Assembly: GCA_964409505.1 (NCBI GenBank)
Contig: CAYPDK010000012.1
Location: 1-52,119 of the forward strand
Direction of reading: 5' to 3'
Source of the DNA: JADHZC01 sp964409505
GTDB taxonomy: Bacteria > Pseudomonadota > Alphaproteobacteria > Rickettsiales > Rickettsiaceae
DNA: 52,119 bases
Shown: piece by piece, positions 1 to 9,239 of the stretch
Layout: every line of letters starts with the position of its first letter
Numbering within the stretch: position 1 is the first letter of the stretch
Made by a program: the position numbers and the translations under genes
Notes under the pieces: model-generated
Told to the model about the DNA's origin: nothing
The model's database searches: none
What the model saw: only the letters and a program-made list of their open reading frames with translations

Positions 1-69
1 CCAGAGCCGGAATCGAACCGGCGAGTGGAGGATTTGCAGTCCTCTGCATTACCATTTTGCTACCTGGCC
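1..69 (-). tRNA. tRNA-Cys (GCA), 3' end cut by window edge
   Basis: Read on the minus strand, the sequence starts GGCCAGG at position 69. It has a D-arm, an anticodon loop with GCA (loop CTGCAAA) and a T-arm with GGTTCGATTCC. The acceptor 3' strand is present only up to CTGG at position 1, so the last two or so paired bases and the discriminator lie outside the window. It lies about 40 bases upstream of the secA stop codon side, on the same strand. Confidence 0.93.
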
Positions 70-110
70 ACGTCTGTATTTTTGATTAAGGGGTAAATAT
101 ACATTAAGTA

Positions 111-2807
111 TTACTTGTTATTCAAGACTTTATTTTTATAAAATAGGGAATCTTTTATTAATCCATGACAGTGCTTATATTTTTTATTCGAACCACATGG
201 ACACAAAGAATTTCTAGAAATTTTTTTCTCATGATCTATATTTTGATTAAATGTATTTTTAACTCTGTTAAGACTCACTCTAGGTGTATTTTTTTCTTGA
301 ATTAAATCGTCATAGGTAATATCTTGCTTTGTATTGATATGTAAATGGTATATCGTCTTTATGAAAATATTACTCAAATTTTTTAGCATTTTTTCAAATA
401 AATTAAAAGCTTCGAATTTATATTCGTTTAAAGGATCTTTTTGTCCGTATGCTCTTAAGGATATTCCCTGTCTTAGGTGATCTATTTTATATAGATGTTC
501 TTTCCATAATTTGTCTAAGGATCTGAGTAATAAATATCTTGTAACGTTATTGAGCACTTTTTGTGTGTAAATCGTTTCTTTTTCATAATAAAGATTTTTT
601 AGTTTGGATAAATATAATTCTAATATTTCCTCGGGAGAAGAACACTGATTTAATATTATTTCAGGATCTATATCTATTCCTGTAGAATTTTTTATTTCTC
701 TACTTAAATCATTTATTTGCCACTCTTCTTTAAAACTGTTTTTTGTTATGTAATTTGAAATTATAGTGTTTAAGGCTTGATTGGCTAGATTTAAAACAAA
801 AGGCTCTAGATCTTTTGCTGTGATTACTTCATTTCTTTGTTCATAAAAAATTTTTCTTTGTTGATTTATTACATCATCAAATTTAAGTAAAGTCTTTCTC
901 ATTTCATAATGGCTTTGCTCAACTTTATACTGAGCTTTTGCTATAGCATTTGTAATCATTGGGTGATTGATTGCTTCTCCATTTTTAAGTCCGATTTTTC
1001 TAAGGATAGCTGAAATTGTCTTAGGAGCAAACATTACCAATAGGTCATCTTCTAGTGACAGAAAAAATTTTCCTTCTCCTGGATCTCCTTGTCTACCAGA
1101 TCTTCCTCTTAATTGATTATCTATTCTTCTACTCTCATGTCTTTCTGTTCCTATGACTAAAAGTCCTCCAAGGCTTCTTACTTTTTCCTTTTCACTTAGG
1201 ACATTTTCTTCAATTTCTTTCTTTATCTTGTCTATGTTCTTATTTATTAAAGTCTTTTTTTGTAATTTTTGGAGTAATATCATCTCAGAATTTCCTCCTA
1301 ACAAAATATCCGTTCCTCTTCCTGCCATATTTGTCGCTATGGTAACAGACTTATGTTTTCCCGCTTGTGCTATTATATATGCCTCTTCTTCATGATTTTT
1401 CGCATTTAAAACATTGTGTTTTATTTTAATTTTTTTTAATTTTTGTGATATAATTTCTGATTTTTCAATACTTGTAGTTCCAACTAATATTGGTTGTCCT
1501 TTTTCATGACGTTCTTTTATAAGCTCTATTATAGAGGAATATTTCTCTTCTTTTGTTCCATATATTTCATCGTCTAAATTTTTTCTTATGTTTTTCTTAT
1601 TTGGAGGGACTGATACTACATTTAGATTATATATATCTCTTAATTCTGAGGCTTCTGTCATTGCTGTTCCTGTCATGCCTGATAATTTTTTATACATGCG
1701 AAAGTAATTTTGAAAAGTAATTGATGCTAACGTTTGAGTCTCATTTTGGATTGGTAAATTTTCTTTTGCTTCTATTGATTGATGCAGTCCTTCTGAAAAT
1801 CTTCTACCTTCAAGTACTCTCCCTGTAAACTCATCAATTATCATGACTTTTCTGTTTTGTACTATGTAATCTACATCTTTTTTCAGAATGAAATTGGCTT
1901 TCAGAGATTGATTTATATAATTTATTAAACTTATATTTTTTTCGTCATAAATTGTAGATTCTTGTTGAATTAACCCTTTTGCTTTCAATAAATTTTCTAT
2001 TTCTAAAATTCCATTGTCTGTTAGATGTATAGATTTATTTTCTAAATCTTTTTCAAAGTCTTGTTCTTTTAATTTTGTTACAACTGAATTGATGATTGGA
2101 TAAAAATCTAAATTTTCATTTACAGGTCCAGAAATTATGAGAGGAGTCCTTGCCTCGTCTATTAGTATAGAGTCAACTTCGTCAATTATTGCAAAATTTA
2201 ATTCTCTCTGTATTTTGCTTTTTAAAGAGTATTGCATATTATCCTTTAGATAATCAAAACCAAGTTCATTATTTGTAATATACAAAATATCGGAATTATA
2301 TGCCTTGATTCTTTCCTCAGGAGATGTAGCTCCTGTAACGCATCCAACGCTAAGATTTAAGAAATTAAAAATTTTGCCCATCCACTCAGAGTCTCTCTTT
2401 GCGAGGTAATCATTCACAGTTACTATATGTACAGATTTTTCTGTTAAGGCATTTAGATATGCTGGAAGAGTGGCTACTAATGTCTTACCCTCTCCCGTTT
2501 GCATTTCCGCAACAGACCCTTCATGTAGGATAATCCCACCCATTAATTGTACATCAAAATGTCTTTTCCCTAAAGCTCTTTTTGATGCTTCTCTAACTGC
2601 TGCAAAACTTTCGTGTAACACTTCTTCCAGTCCTAGTTTAGAAGTTTGTAATTTTTTTTTCAAAATATTTGTTGTGTTGGACAACTCTATGTCAGAAAGT
2701 AATTCGAAGTTTTTTTCAAGAGAATTAATAATTTCCACGTCTTTTTTTATTTTTATAATCTTTCTCTCATTTTCAGACTTGAATAAGTTATATAATTTAC
2801 GTATCAT
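111..2807 (-). CDS. secA: Preprotein translocase ATPase SecA
   Basis: SecA is the motor ATPase that pushes unfolded preproteins through SecYEG at the inner membrane. At 898 residues it has the usual family length. Visible marks are the Walker A motif GEGKT at about residues 105-109, a DEVDSILIDEARTP-type Walker B and helicase segment near 207-220, the FDGR-like FTGR/EGRR region near 330-340, and the C-terminal zinc-binding tail CPCGSNKKYKHCHG near 873-886 that contacts SecB or ribosomes. The ATG at 2807 starts with the family's typical MIRKL..F.S. It is followed downstream by tRNA-Cys on the same strand and faces a 385-base divergent gap. Identification is secure. Confidence 0.98.
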   Translation of the reverse strand: MIRKLYNLFKSENERKIIKIKKDVEIINSLEKNFELLSDIELSNTTNILKKKLQTSKLGLEEVLHESFAAVREASKRALGKRHFDVQLMGGIILHEGSVAEMQTGEGKTLVATLPAYLNALTEKSVHIVTVNDYLAKRDSEWMGKIFNFLNLSVGCVTGATSPEERIKAYNSDILYITNNELGFDYLKDNMQYSLKSKIQRELNFAIIDEVDSILIDEARTPLIISGPVNENLDFYPIINSVVTKLKEQDFEKDLENKSIHLTDNGILEIENLLKAKGLIQQESTIYDEKNISLINYINQSLKANFILKKDVDYIVQNRKVMIIDEFTGRVLEGRRFSEGLHQSIEAKENLPIQNETQTLASITFQNYFRMYKKLSGMTGTAMTEASELRDIYNLNVVSVPPNKKNIRKNLDDEIYGTKEEKYSSIIELIKERHEKGQPILVGTTSIEKSEIISQKLKKIKIKHNVLNAKNHEEEAYIIAQAGKHKSVTIATNMAGRGTDILLGGNSEMILLQKLQKKTLINKNIDKIKKEIEENVLSEKEKVRSLGGLLVIGTERHESRRIDNQLRGRSGRQGDPGEGKFFLSLEDDLLVMFAPKTISAILRKIGLKNGEAINHPMITNAIAKAQYKVEQSHYEMRKTLLKFDDVINQQRKIFYEQRNEVITAKDLEPFVLNLANQALNTIISNYITKNSFKEEWQINDLSREIKNSTGIDIDPEIILNQCSSPEEILELYLSKLKNLYYEKETIYTQKVLNNVTRYLLLRSLDKLWKEHLYKIDHLRQGISLRAYGQKDPLNEYKFEAFNLFEKMLKNLSNIFIKTIYHLHINTKQDITYDDLIQEKNTPRVSLNRVKNTFNQNIDHEKKISRNSLCPCGSNKKYKHCHGLIKDSLFYKNKVLNNK

Positions 2808-3192
2808 CGAATTTTATGTTATGTATTTAAATATAAATATGTATCTATTTAAGAATGATTCTACTGTAAAAACTCTATTTTGCAAAATTCTACTGCACGC
2901 AACATACACCGAAATGTAGACTATAACAATAGGACATAAATACACAAATTGGTAATGCGGCTAAACTACTATTATTTTTTTTTACATTTTAAAAGTTTTT
3001 AAGTACAAAAAGTAATTGATTTTATGTTTGCTATAGGGTAGCATTTAGCGTTAGTTTTGTATGAAATTTTGAAATAGTTAAAATCATCTATCTAGAAAAT
3101 CGTTTAGCTAGAAATTTGGGGGTACTTTAGTAAAATTTTTTATATTTTGTTGAATGAGTTTTTTATTTTTTAATTTAAATTATTTGATCGGT
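2808..3192. other. Divergent intergenic region, secA / parvulin foldase
   Basis: This 385-base AT-rich gap lies between two divergent genes and must hold both start regions. I see no open frame of interest and no convincing -35/-10 pair. The only small pattern is a direct repeat of CTAGAAA on either side of a short A/T stretch near 3090-3115. Confidence 0.5.
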
Positions 3193-4149
3193 ATGTTTCA
3201 TAAATTATTATGTATTTTTTTGTTTTTTTTAATCACAGAGGTGAGTATTCTTTCTGCTGAAGAAGAGGGGGCTCCTCTTGAGAAGAATAAGGTTGTTAAA
3301 AAAGATGAAAAAAAAGAGTCAACTTTGCCTTCTGAAGAAAATAAGAAGCAAAAGGAAAAATTTACTCCTAAAGTACTCGCTACATATAGCCTCAGTGCAA
3401 ATCCTAAAAAACAAATAAGTATTACTGTTAAGGATTTTGTTTTAAATAGGTTTTTTGCTCAAGAAAACTCTTCTTCTCAAGATGAGACGTTAAGAACATT
3501 TGAAGAACAAATTCTTTCTGCTCCATATACCTCAAGAAAGGGAGTCATAGATGAACTTATCTTTCGTCGTGTAGTTCTTGAGGAAGCTCAAAAATCTGGA
3601 ATTAAAAAGTCGAAAGAATTTGTAGAGCATATGAAAAATGTAGAAGAATTATCTTTGGTTAATATGTTCCTAGAACAAGAGGTAAAAAAAACAGTTACAC
3701 AAGAAGCAAAAGATAAGGCATATGAGCAATATGTTCTTAGCCAAAAAGATCAGAAAGAATTTTTGTTTCAAAGAATTTTGATTGAATCTGAGGATAAAGC
3801 TAGTCTTTTGTATAAAAAGGTTACCGCTAGGGGAGCTGATTTCCTAAAAATCGCTAAAGAAAATGCTCAGGATTCAGAAAATAATAATTTTGAAGTAGGT
3901 TATGTTGGTAGATATGATTTAACAGAGCAATTATATGATCTAGTGTCTAAGATGGGTAAGAATGAGATATCTAAACCTTTCAAAACAGAACAGGGGTGGG
4001 TGATTATAAAACTTCTCGATTCTAGGCCTTTTTCTGTAGGCTCTAGGGAAGATATGGAAAATGAATTATCTCGTGCGCTAGAAGTTGAGGCATTGAAAAA
4101 ATATAGACAGGATTTTTTATCTAACAAATTGAATATCAAGTATAATTGA
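3193..4149 (+). CDS. Periplasmic parvulin-type peptidyl-prolyl isomerase (SurA/PrsA-like)
   Basis: This is probably an exported foldase that isomerises X-Pro bonds in envelope proteins. The chosen ATG at 3193 gives a clear signal peptide (MFHKLLCIFLFFLITEVS, likely cleaved after ILSA). The frame also extends 13 codons upstream to 3154, but that would bury the signal peptide. Residues of about 20-60 are Lys/Glu-rich and look like a linker. A SurA-like helical N-terminal region follows, then one parvulin domain near residues 180-285: FLFQRILIE, DFLKIAKENAQDSE, GYVGRYDL, and a closing I.KPF.T..GW.IIKLLDSRP. One PPIase domain rather than SurA's two, plus a parvulin-like tail, is usual in Rickettsiales and other alphaproteobacteria. 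Substrates cannot be read from the sequence. Confidence 0.88.
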   Translation: MFHKLLCIFLFFLITEVSILSAEEEGAPLEKNKVVKKDEKKESTLPSEENKKQKEKFTPKVLATYSLSANPKKQISITVKDFVLNRFFAQENSSSQDETLRTFEEQILSAPYTSRKGVIDELIFRRVVLEEAQKSGIKKSKEFVEHMKNVEELSLVNMFLEQEVKKTVTQEAKDKAYEQYVLSQKDQKEFLFQRILIESEDKASLLYKKVTARGADFLKIAKENAQDSENNNFEVGYVGRYDLTEQLYDLVSKMGKNEISKPFKTEQGWVIIKLLDSRPFSVGSREDMENELSRALEVEALKKYRQDFLSNKLNIKYN

Positions 4150-4670
4150 TATATTATTTTTGTTTCACAAAGAGAGATTTTCTATTTACTCAATATATCG
4201 TTGATTTGGGTACTCTTTAAGTAATGAGGATTTAGATAGAAGAAAGGACTTTTTTTGTATATGTTAAGGTGAAAAGTAACAAAGATAATGCCTAAAAAGG
4301 ATAATTGAGTTATGATTCCGTGATAATAAATAAAACCTTTGTCCTTGGTGTGTTGTTTTTTTATAATAGCAGTTTTTAAATTTTTGTAGCCTAGCGCTTG
4401 AGCGTTGTTTGGTATATATTATTTAGTGTATATTTTTTTACTCAAAGATGAAAAGATGATTTTTACTTTGTAGTATGGGGGTAGCATACAATTTTAATTT
4501 CTACTTTTTATTGTGATGTTTTCTCATTTTATTTGGTAATGTTTAACCTGATTTATAAAGTATGTTTGTATTGTGTTTTTTTGTTGAGAATTTTTGTGTT
4601 TGAGTATAGAGTATAATTTTCTTCTAGAGAGGTTAGTTTGGATTCTTAATTTAGATTCTTTTTTATATAT

Positions 4671-4701
4671 TTTTAAGAAGTATTTATTCTTAAAATTTTT
4701 T
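4671..4701 (+). terminator. Hairpin plus T-run, candidate intrinsic terminator
   Basis: A perfect 9-base inverted repeat (TTTTAAGAA / TTCTTAAAA) with a 7-base loop is followed directly by six T. The stem is AT-rich and so weak. It lies 520 bases after the nearest plus-strand stop codon, so it may end an unannotated short transcript rather than the foldase mRNA. Confidence 0.4.
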
Positions 4702-4773
4702 CTTGTGTATGTAATGGTTGGGAGGGATGAAAAGGTTTTATAGAAATATGTTTTTATATGTTCCTTTTAAATT

Positions 4774-4821
4774 ATGATATTAAGTTATCTTAAATATATG
4801 ATATTAAGTTATCTTAAATAG
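4774..4821 (+). repeat. Tandem 24-base repeat, each copy holding a palindrome
   Basis: Two head-to-tail copies of a 24-base unit differ only in the last base. Each contains the dyad TTAAG-TTAT-CTTAA. They end 40 bases before the symporter ATG, which is where paired operator sites often sit. Confidence 0.75.
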
Positions 4822-4860
4822 AAAACAAAAGTATTTTTTAATCTTTATATTGGTATAAAA

Positions 4861-6093
4861 ATGGTTCTTTGGCAAAAAGTGTTAATAGGTTTTGTTTTAG
4901 GTATATTATTTGGAGTGTACTTTCCAGAATATGCTATTTCAGTAAAATTTATAGGTGTCATATTTTTAAATCTTATTAGTTTGCTTGTTTTACCCTTAAT
5001 TTTTTGTGTTCTGATTTTTGGTATTACCAGTATTAGGGATTCTAAAGATTTAGGACGTGTTGGTTTTAAATCCGTTGCAGCGTATTTATCGACTACGATT
5101 TTTGCAGCAAGTTTTGGTCTTACTATAGCAGTAATTTTTAAGCCAGGAGTTGGGGTACCCTACGATTTGGCATTGCTCAAAAGTGATAATCTCTTTCAAA
5201 ATTATAGTTTCTCTCAGGATGCTTCTGAACCATTTTCCTTTATAAAATTTTTTACTAATCTCTTTCCCAGAAATATCGTTAATTCTTTCCTTCAAGGAAA
5301 TTTACTTCAAATAGTATTTTTAGCTATTTTTACAGGTGTTGTTATTAATCAAATGATGCCAAAAACTAAATCTGTTGTTGATTTTTTTCATATTATTACA
5401 AAAATTCTTATTAAGATGATATCTAACGTAATATTACTCTCTCCATACGGAGCATTCTCATTAACTGCTTGGGTTATAGGTTATTACGGAACATCTATTA
5501 TTTCCTCTCTTTCTTACTTAGTCTTGTCTATTGTGCTTGCTATGGGATTTCAATATTGTGTATTTGGAATTTTGATTTTAATTTTTTGTCGAGTCTCTCC
5601 TATACCATTTTATCGAAAAAGCTTAGAGTATCAGGTGGTAGCTCTTTCAACTGGAAGTAGTAAAGCGAGTTTAGCTACAACTATGAAAGTATGTAGAGAA
5701 AAATTAGGAATTTCAGAATCTAGTACTTCTTTTATTTTACCTTTAGGTACCTCTATCAATATGGACGGTATGGCTATTAATCTTGGATTAACGAGTGTTT
5801 TTTTTGCTCAGATGATGAATGTTGAACTATCTGCCTATGATTATTTTATGATTATATTTATGTCTACTGTTGGTTCTATAGGAGCTGCTGGTCTTCCAAG
5901 CGCCTCTTTAATTGCTCTACCTCTTATTCTGCCTGTTATTGGCTTGCCTGCAGAAGCGGTAGTTCTAGTTGCTGGGATCGATAGGGTATTGGATTTACTG
6001 AGAACTCTCATTAATATTACAGGAGACGCTACTATCACCTTGATTGTAGATCATAGTGAGAATAAACTTGATAAAAAGCGTTATTTTTCTTAG
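4861..6093 (+). CDS. Dicarboxylate/amino acid:cation symporter (DAACS, GltP/DctA family)
   Basis: This inner-membrane secondary transporter couples Na+ or H+ entry to uptake of glutamate, aspartate or C4-dicarboxylates. Its 410 residues fit the family. Seen are N-terminal membrane helices, the serine-rich re-entrant loop ALSTGSSKASLATT near 260-275, the hallmark TSINMDGMAIN near 296-306, and the second hairpin TVGSIGAAGLPSASLI with the downstream substrate-site region AGIDRVLDLLRTLINITGD. The last motif carries the conserved D..R..N.TGD pattern. The substrate cannot be fixed from the sequence; glutamate or a dicarboxylate is most likely and would suit an intracellular bacterium that burns host amino acids. 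The tandem palindromes upstream suggest its own regulation. Confidence 0.93.
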   Translation: MVLWQKVLIGFVLGILFGVYFPEYAISVKFIGVIFLNLISLLVLPLIFCVLIFGITSIRDSKDLGRVGFKSVAAYLSTTIFAASFGLTIAVIFKPGVGVPYDLALLKSDNLFQNYSFSQDASEPFSFIKFFTNLFPRNIVNSFLQGNLLQIVFLAIFTGVVINQMMPKTKSVVDFFHIITKILIKMISNVILLSPYGAFSLTAWVIGYYGTSIISSLSYLVLSIVLAMGFQYCVFGILILIFCRVSPIPFYRKSLEYQVVALSTGSSKASLATTMKVCREKLGISESSTSFILPLGTSINMDGMAINLGLTSVFFAQMMNVELSAYDYFMIIFMSTVGSIGAAGLPSASLIALPLILPVIGLPAEAVVLVAGIDRVLDLLRTLINITGDATITLIVDHSENKLDKKRYFS

Positions 6094-6300
6094 CTTCTTA
6101 ATTCAGAGTTGTATCTAATGAAAAATTTTTTCTTATTTTAATTCTTGAAAATTTAATTTTGATAAGAGCTTGCTGTATTACAGGAATTTGGAGAGTGAAT
6201 CTTATTTCCTACTCCAGGGGTTGATTATAAATGTTTTTTGTTTATTATCTAAAAATTAAGTTTCTGTTCAGAGTGTTTTTCTATAAAAATTTGTTAAAAA

Positions 6301-7782
6301 ATGGCTTTGTTAAAAGAGGTTAAAAATATTTGGCCTATTAAAAGATGTGAGCTAAAAAAATTTTTACTCATTGTTTCTTTAATGTTTTGTATATTATTTA
6401 TACAAAACATACTCAGGAGTACTAAAGATGGGATTGTAAATACTTTGATTGGTACTGAAGTAGTAGGATTTTTGAAAACATTCGCAGTTCTACCAGCCTC
6501 TTTAATTTTTACTTTGGTTTATATAAAATTTATAAATAGGGTAAGACACTCTCATATTTTTTACGCTGTAATTGTGTTTTTTCTGTTATTTATTTTTTTA
6601 TTTTCTTTTGTTATTTTCCCTCATTATCGTTTTTTTCATTTAGATACGGAAATTCAGAATAAGTTGGTCTTAAGATTTCCTCATATAAAATGGATTATTT
6701 TGATGATTTCTAATTGGAGCTTTTCTTTATTTTATATAATTTCTGAGCTGTGGCCTAATATAGTTTTTGGACTACTTGTTTGGCAATTGATTAATATGAT
6801 TACAGGAGTTGAGCAGTCTAAAAGATTTTATCCTCTATTCTCCTTGATTTCTGAGACAGGACTTTTCTTTTCTGGGGTTTTGCTTTCAAATTTACATGAT
6901 TTTTCTTTTTTTGTTCAAAATAAAATTTTTACCAATTCTGACATAGAAGTTATTTTTCTTAAAACTATTACTCTAATTGTTATATTTTTTGGGATGATTT
7001 CTATAGCTTTATTTTATTTTATTGGTATGAAGTTCTTGAAGGACGAACAGAGCTCTGAGAAAGTTTATGCATATCACAAAATTCCTTTTAAAGAGGCTTT
7101 TAATATATTTATTAGTTCTAGATATATTAGGAATATTACATTTATTCTTATTTGTTATGGGGTTGCTATTAATTTAATTGAGACTCCTTGGAAATCAGAG
7201 ATTAGATCTGTATATAAGACTCCGTCTCAATATACAAGCTTTGTAGGAACATATCTAAAATATACAGGCATATTAACTATTTTTTTTGCTATAGTGGGCT
7301 CTTACTTAGTCAGACTTATTGGATGGATTAATGCTGCTTTAATACCTCCTTTTGTTATGGTAACTACTGGGATAATATTCTTTATATTATACGCTTTTCC
7401 TGAAGCGACTATGTATTTTTCTAGTATTTTTTCTGTACAAAATCCTGTAATGATTGTCGTTTTTGTTGGAGCTCTGCAAAATATTTCTGTGAAAGCAACA
7501 AAATATACTTTATTTGATTCTACTAAAGAGATGGCTTATGTCCCTTTGGACCCAAATTTAAAGTTAAAAGGTAAGGCAATAGCTGATATTTTAGGAACAA
7601 AGCTTGGTAAATCTATCAGCTCTTTTATACAAGCTACGATTTTTGTTATATTTCCTGGTGCAGTCTATAGTTCTATTTCTTCTTTCCTTATGATATGTTT
7701 TGTTTTAGTCTCTTTTCTATGGATTTATTTTGTCACGCAGGTTAATAAAGAGTACGAAAAATTGTGTCAACAGAAAGCTTAG
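6301..7782 (+). CDS. tlc: ATP/ADP translocase, NTT family (Tlc)
   Basis: NTT carriers exchange host ATP for bacterial ADP, or import nucleotides, across the inner membrane; they occur in plastids, chlamydiae and many Rickettsiales. The 493 residues carry about 12 hydrophobic helices. Diagnostic stretches are IWPIKRCELKKF at the N terminus, the first-helix end LRSTKDGIVNT, ISELWPNIVFGLLVW, ETPWKSEIRSVY, and VKATKYTLFDSTKEMAY followed by PLDPNLKLKGKAI near residues 400-430. Only one copy is in the window; Rickettsia carries several paralogues with different substrates, so ATP/ADP exchange is the default guess rather than proven. It sits 15 bases before hemD on the same strand. Confidence 0.96.
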   Translation: MALLKEVKNIWPIKRCELKKFLLIVSLMFCILFIQNILRSTKDGIVNTLIGTEVVGFLKTFAVLPASLIFTLVYIKFINRVRHSHIFYAVIVFFLLFIFLFSFVIFPHYRFFHLDTEIQNKLVLRFPHIKWIILMISNWSFSLFYIISELWPNIVFGLLVWQLINMITGVEQSKRFYPLFSLISETGLFFSGVLLSNLHDFSFFVQNKIFTNSDIEVIFLKTITLIVIFFGMISIALFYFIGMKFLKDEQSSEKVYAYHKIPFKEAFNIFISSRYIRNITFILICYGVAINLIETPWKSEIRSVYKTPSQYTSFVGTYLKYTGILTIFFAIVGSYLVRLIGWINAALIPPFVMVTTGIIFFILYAFPEATMYFSSIFSVQNPVMIVVFVGALQNISVKATKYTLFDSTKEMAYVPLDPNLKLKGKAIADILGTKLGKSISSFIQATIFVIFPGAVYSSISSFLMICFVLVSFLWIYFVTQVNKEYEKLCQQKA

Positions 7783-7797
7783 TTACCTTTTCCTATT

Positions 7798-8481
7798 ATG
7801 ATGAGAGTACTTATTACAAGAACTAAAGAAGAAAATGAACAGTTAAGGATAAAGTTCAAGAAGTTGAATTTAGATCTAGTAGAATTAAACCTTATAAAAT
7901 ATAACAGAAGAGAGTTTGATTTTCAAAAAATTCGGAAATATGAGTACTTGGTTATTAGTAGTAAATATACTGCTAGAATTTTGTTAGAAAAGGCTAGAGA
8001 TTTTATTCTTAAGGATAGAGTGAAATTTTTTGTTATAGGTAATAGTTCTGCTGAGATATTAAGTGAATCTGGTTATCTCGTTGAGAAAATTTTTTTTAAT
8101 GCTCAAGAACTCTTTTGTTACGTGCATAAAATTCTTGACTCTAAATATGTATTATATTTGTCAGGAAATTATTTTACGTTAAAGCCAAATAAAAATATCG
8201 AACATATGGTGTTGTATGATGTGGAATATACTAATACTATATCTTCCTATCTTTTGAAGCATATAACAAAAAAAGAAATAGATTTTGTACTCCTTTTTTC
8301 AGAAAATTCTGCTAAAACTTTTATTAGTCTTAGTAGTAAGTACTATGTAGAGGAATTTTTTCAAAATTCTGTGTTTTTAGTTATTAGTAATAGGATTTTA
8401 TCCTATGTAAAAAATTATTTTCCCAATGTAATAGTTGTTAATCCAAAGGATTTGACATCTTTTTTTGAACAAAATGGGTAA
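7798..8481 (+). CDS. hemD: Uroporphyrinogen-III synthase
   Basis: HemD closes hydroxymethylbilane into uroporphyrinogen III in heme synthesis. The family is poorly conserved in sequence, so the call rests on the N-terminal VLITRTKEENEQL strand, the YLVISSKYTAR motif (family pattern ..FTS..av), FFVIGNSSAEIL, LYLSGN, and LLFSENSAKTF near residue 170, together with its place next to the hemY-like gene. Length of 227 residues is normal. A second ATG directly follows the first (7801), so either may start translation. Confidence 0.85.
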   Translation: MMRVLITRTKEENEQLRIKFKKLNLDLVELNLIKYNRREFDFQKIRKYEYLVISSKYTARILLEKARDFILKDRVKFFVIGNSSAEILSESGYLVEKIFFNAQELFCYVHKILDSKYVLYLSGNYFTLKPNKNIEHMVLYDVEYTNTISSYLLKHITKKEIDFVLLFSENSAKTFISLSSKYYVEEFFQNSVFLVISNRILSYVKNYFPNVIVVNPKDLTSFFEQNG

Positions 8482-8651
8482 TAAAATACACTAAAAATAG
8501 TATTAAGATGTTTTGGTAGTTCTTTATGCATTTAAATTCTTTAAATTTTGTAAATTTAGATACTTTCTTCTATAGTTTTTTTTTTTATATGTTACAATAC
8601 TCGTAGTATATAGGGTCTGGATTCCCATTTTATATCAACTTGTTCGTATTT

Positions 8652-9227
8652 ATGGCATCTACTAAAAGTATTTTTTATATAGCTATTATAGTTGTTCTTA
8701 TAGGGTCTTTTTTTGTTTTTAAACATTACTTTTTCTCCTCTTTTAAAGGTGAGACTGAAATGAATAATAAAAATAATCAAAATGATCAAGAAGTTCTATA
8801 TCTAGATGAAAATTTAATCAAAAATACTATATCGGAATTGTTAGAACAGTACTTAGCAGATAAGTCTCTTTTAAAGGTCGAGGACACTGAAAGTGACTCA
8901 GCTTCTCTTAAAAATAAGATGAAATATTTAATTAACATACAAAATATGCTGATTAAGTTCATTAATAACGAAACATTTGATCAAGAGATTGATTTTTTGA
9001 ATAAATATCAAAGCTTAAATCATCAAAAAAAAGAGATTCTTTATCTATTTAATAAATTCAATAACAGTTTAAAATTAACTCAAAACCGCAAAATTAGAAT
9101 TTTTCCTAAAACATATCCAAAACTTAGCTCTATTTTATCTATAGATAAGATCGACGAGAATTTTTGTGAACAACAATTATTAAAAGAAACTATAATTAAT
9201 AGTGTCAAAATATTAGAAATAAAGTAA
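8652..9227 (+). CDS. Small inner-membrane protein in the Mic60/mitofilin (COG4223) position
   Basis: I do not recognise this protein from its sequence. It has 191 residues: a short lysine-bearing N terminus, one membrane helix (IFYIAIIVVLIGSFFVF), then a hydrophilic, probably helical part in the periplasm. In alphaproteobacteria the gene between hemD and hemY usually encodes a mitofilin-like protein with exactly this layout but about twice as long. I infer a shortened homologue from position and topology only. The frame can start at a TTG (8640), but the ATG at 8652 puts the helix nearer the N terminus and is preferred. Confidence 0.55.
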   Translation: MASTKSIFYIAIIVVLIGSFFVFKHYFFSSFKGETEMNNKNNQNDQEVLYLDENLIKNTISELLEQYLADKSLLKVEDTESDSASLKNKMKYLINIQNMLIKFINNETFDQEIDFLNKYQSLNHQKKEILYLFNKFNNSLKLTQNRKIRIFPKTYPKLSSILSIDKIDENFCEQQLLKETIINSVKILEIK

Positions 9228-9239
9228 TTAATAATTTAT

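Larger units (their letters stand above)
4150..4860. other. 711-base non-coding gap with hairpin and palindromic repeats
   Basis: No open frame longer than about 50 codons makes sense here. The plus strand is T-rich and C-poor, as in leading-strand coding DNA, so an eroded gene is possible, but no remnant is recognisable. It holds a terminator-like hairpin at 4671-4701 and a pair of tandem palindromes at 4774-4821, both listed separately. Both lie well away from the upstream stop codon. Confidence 0.6.
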
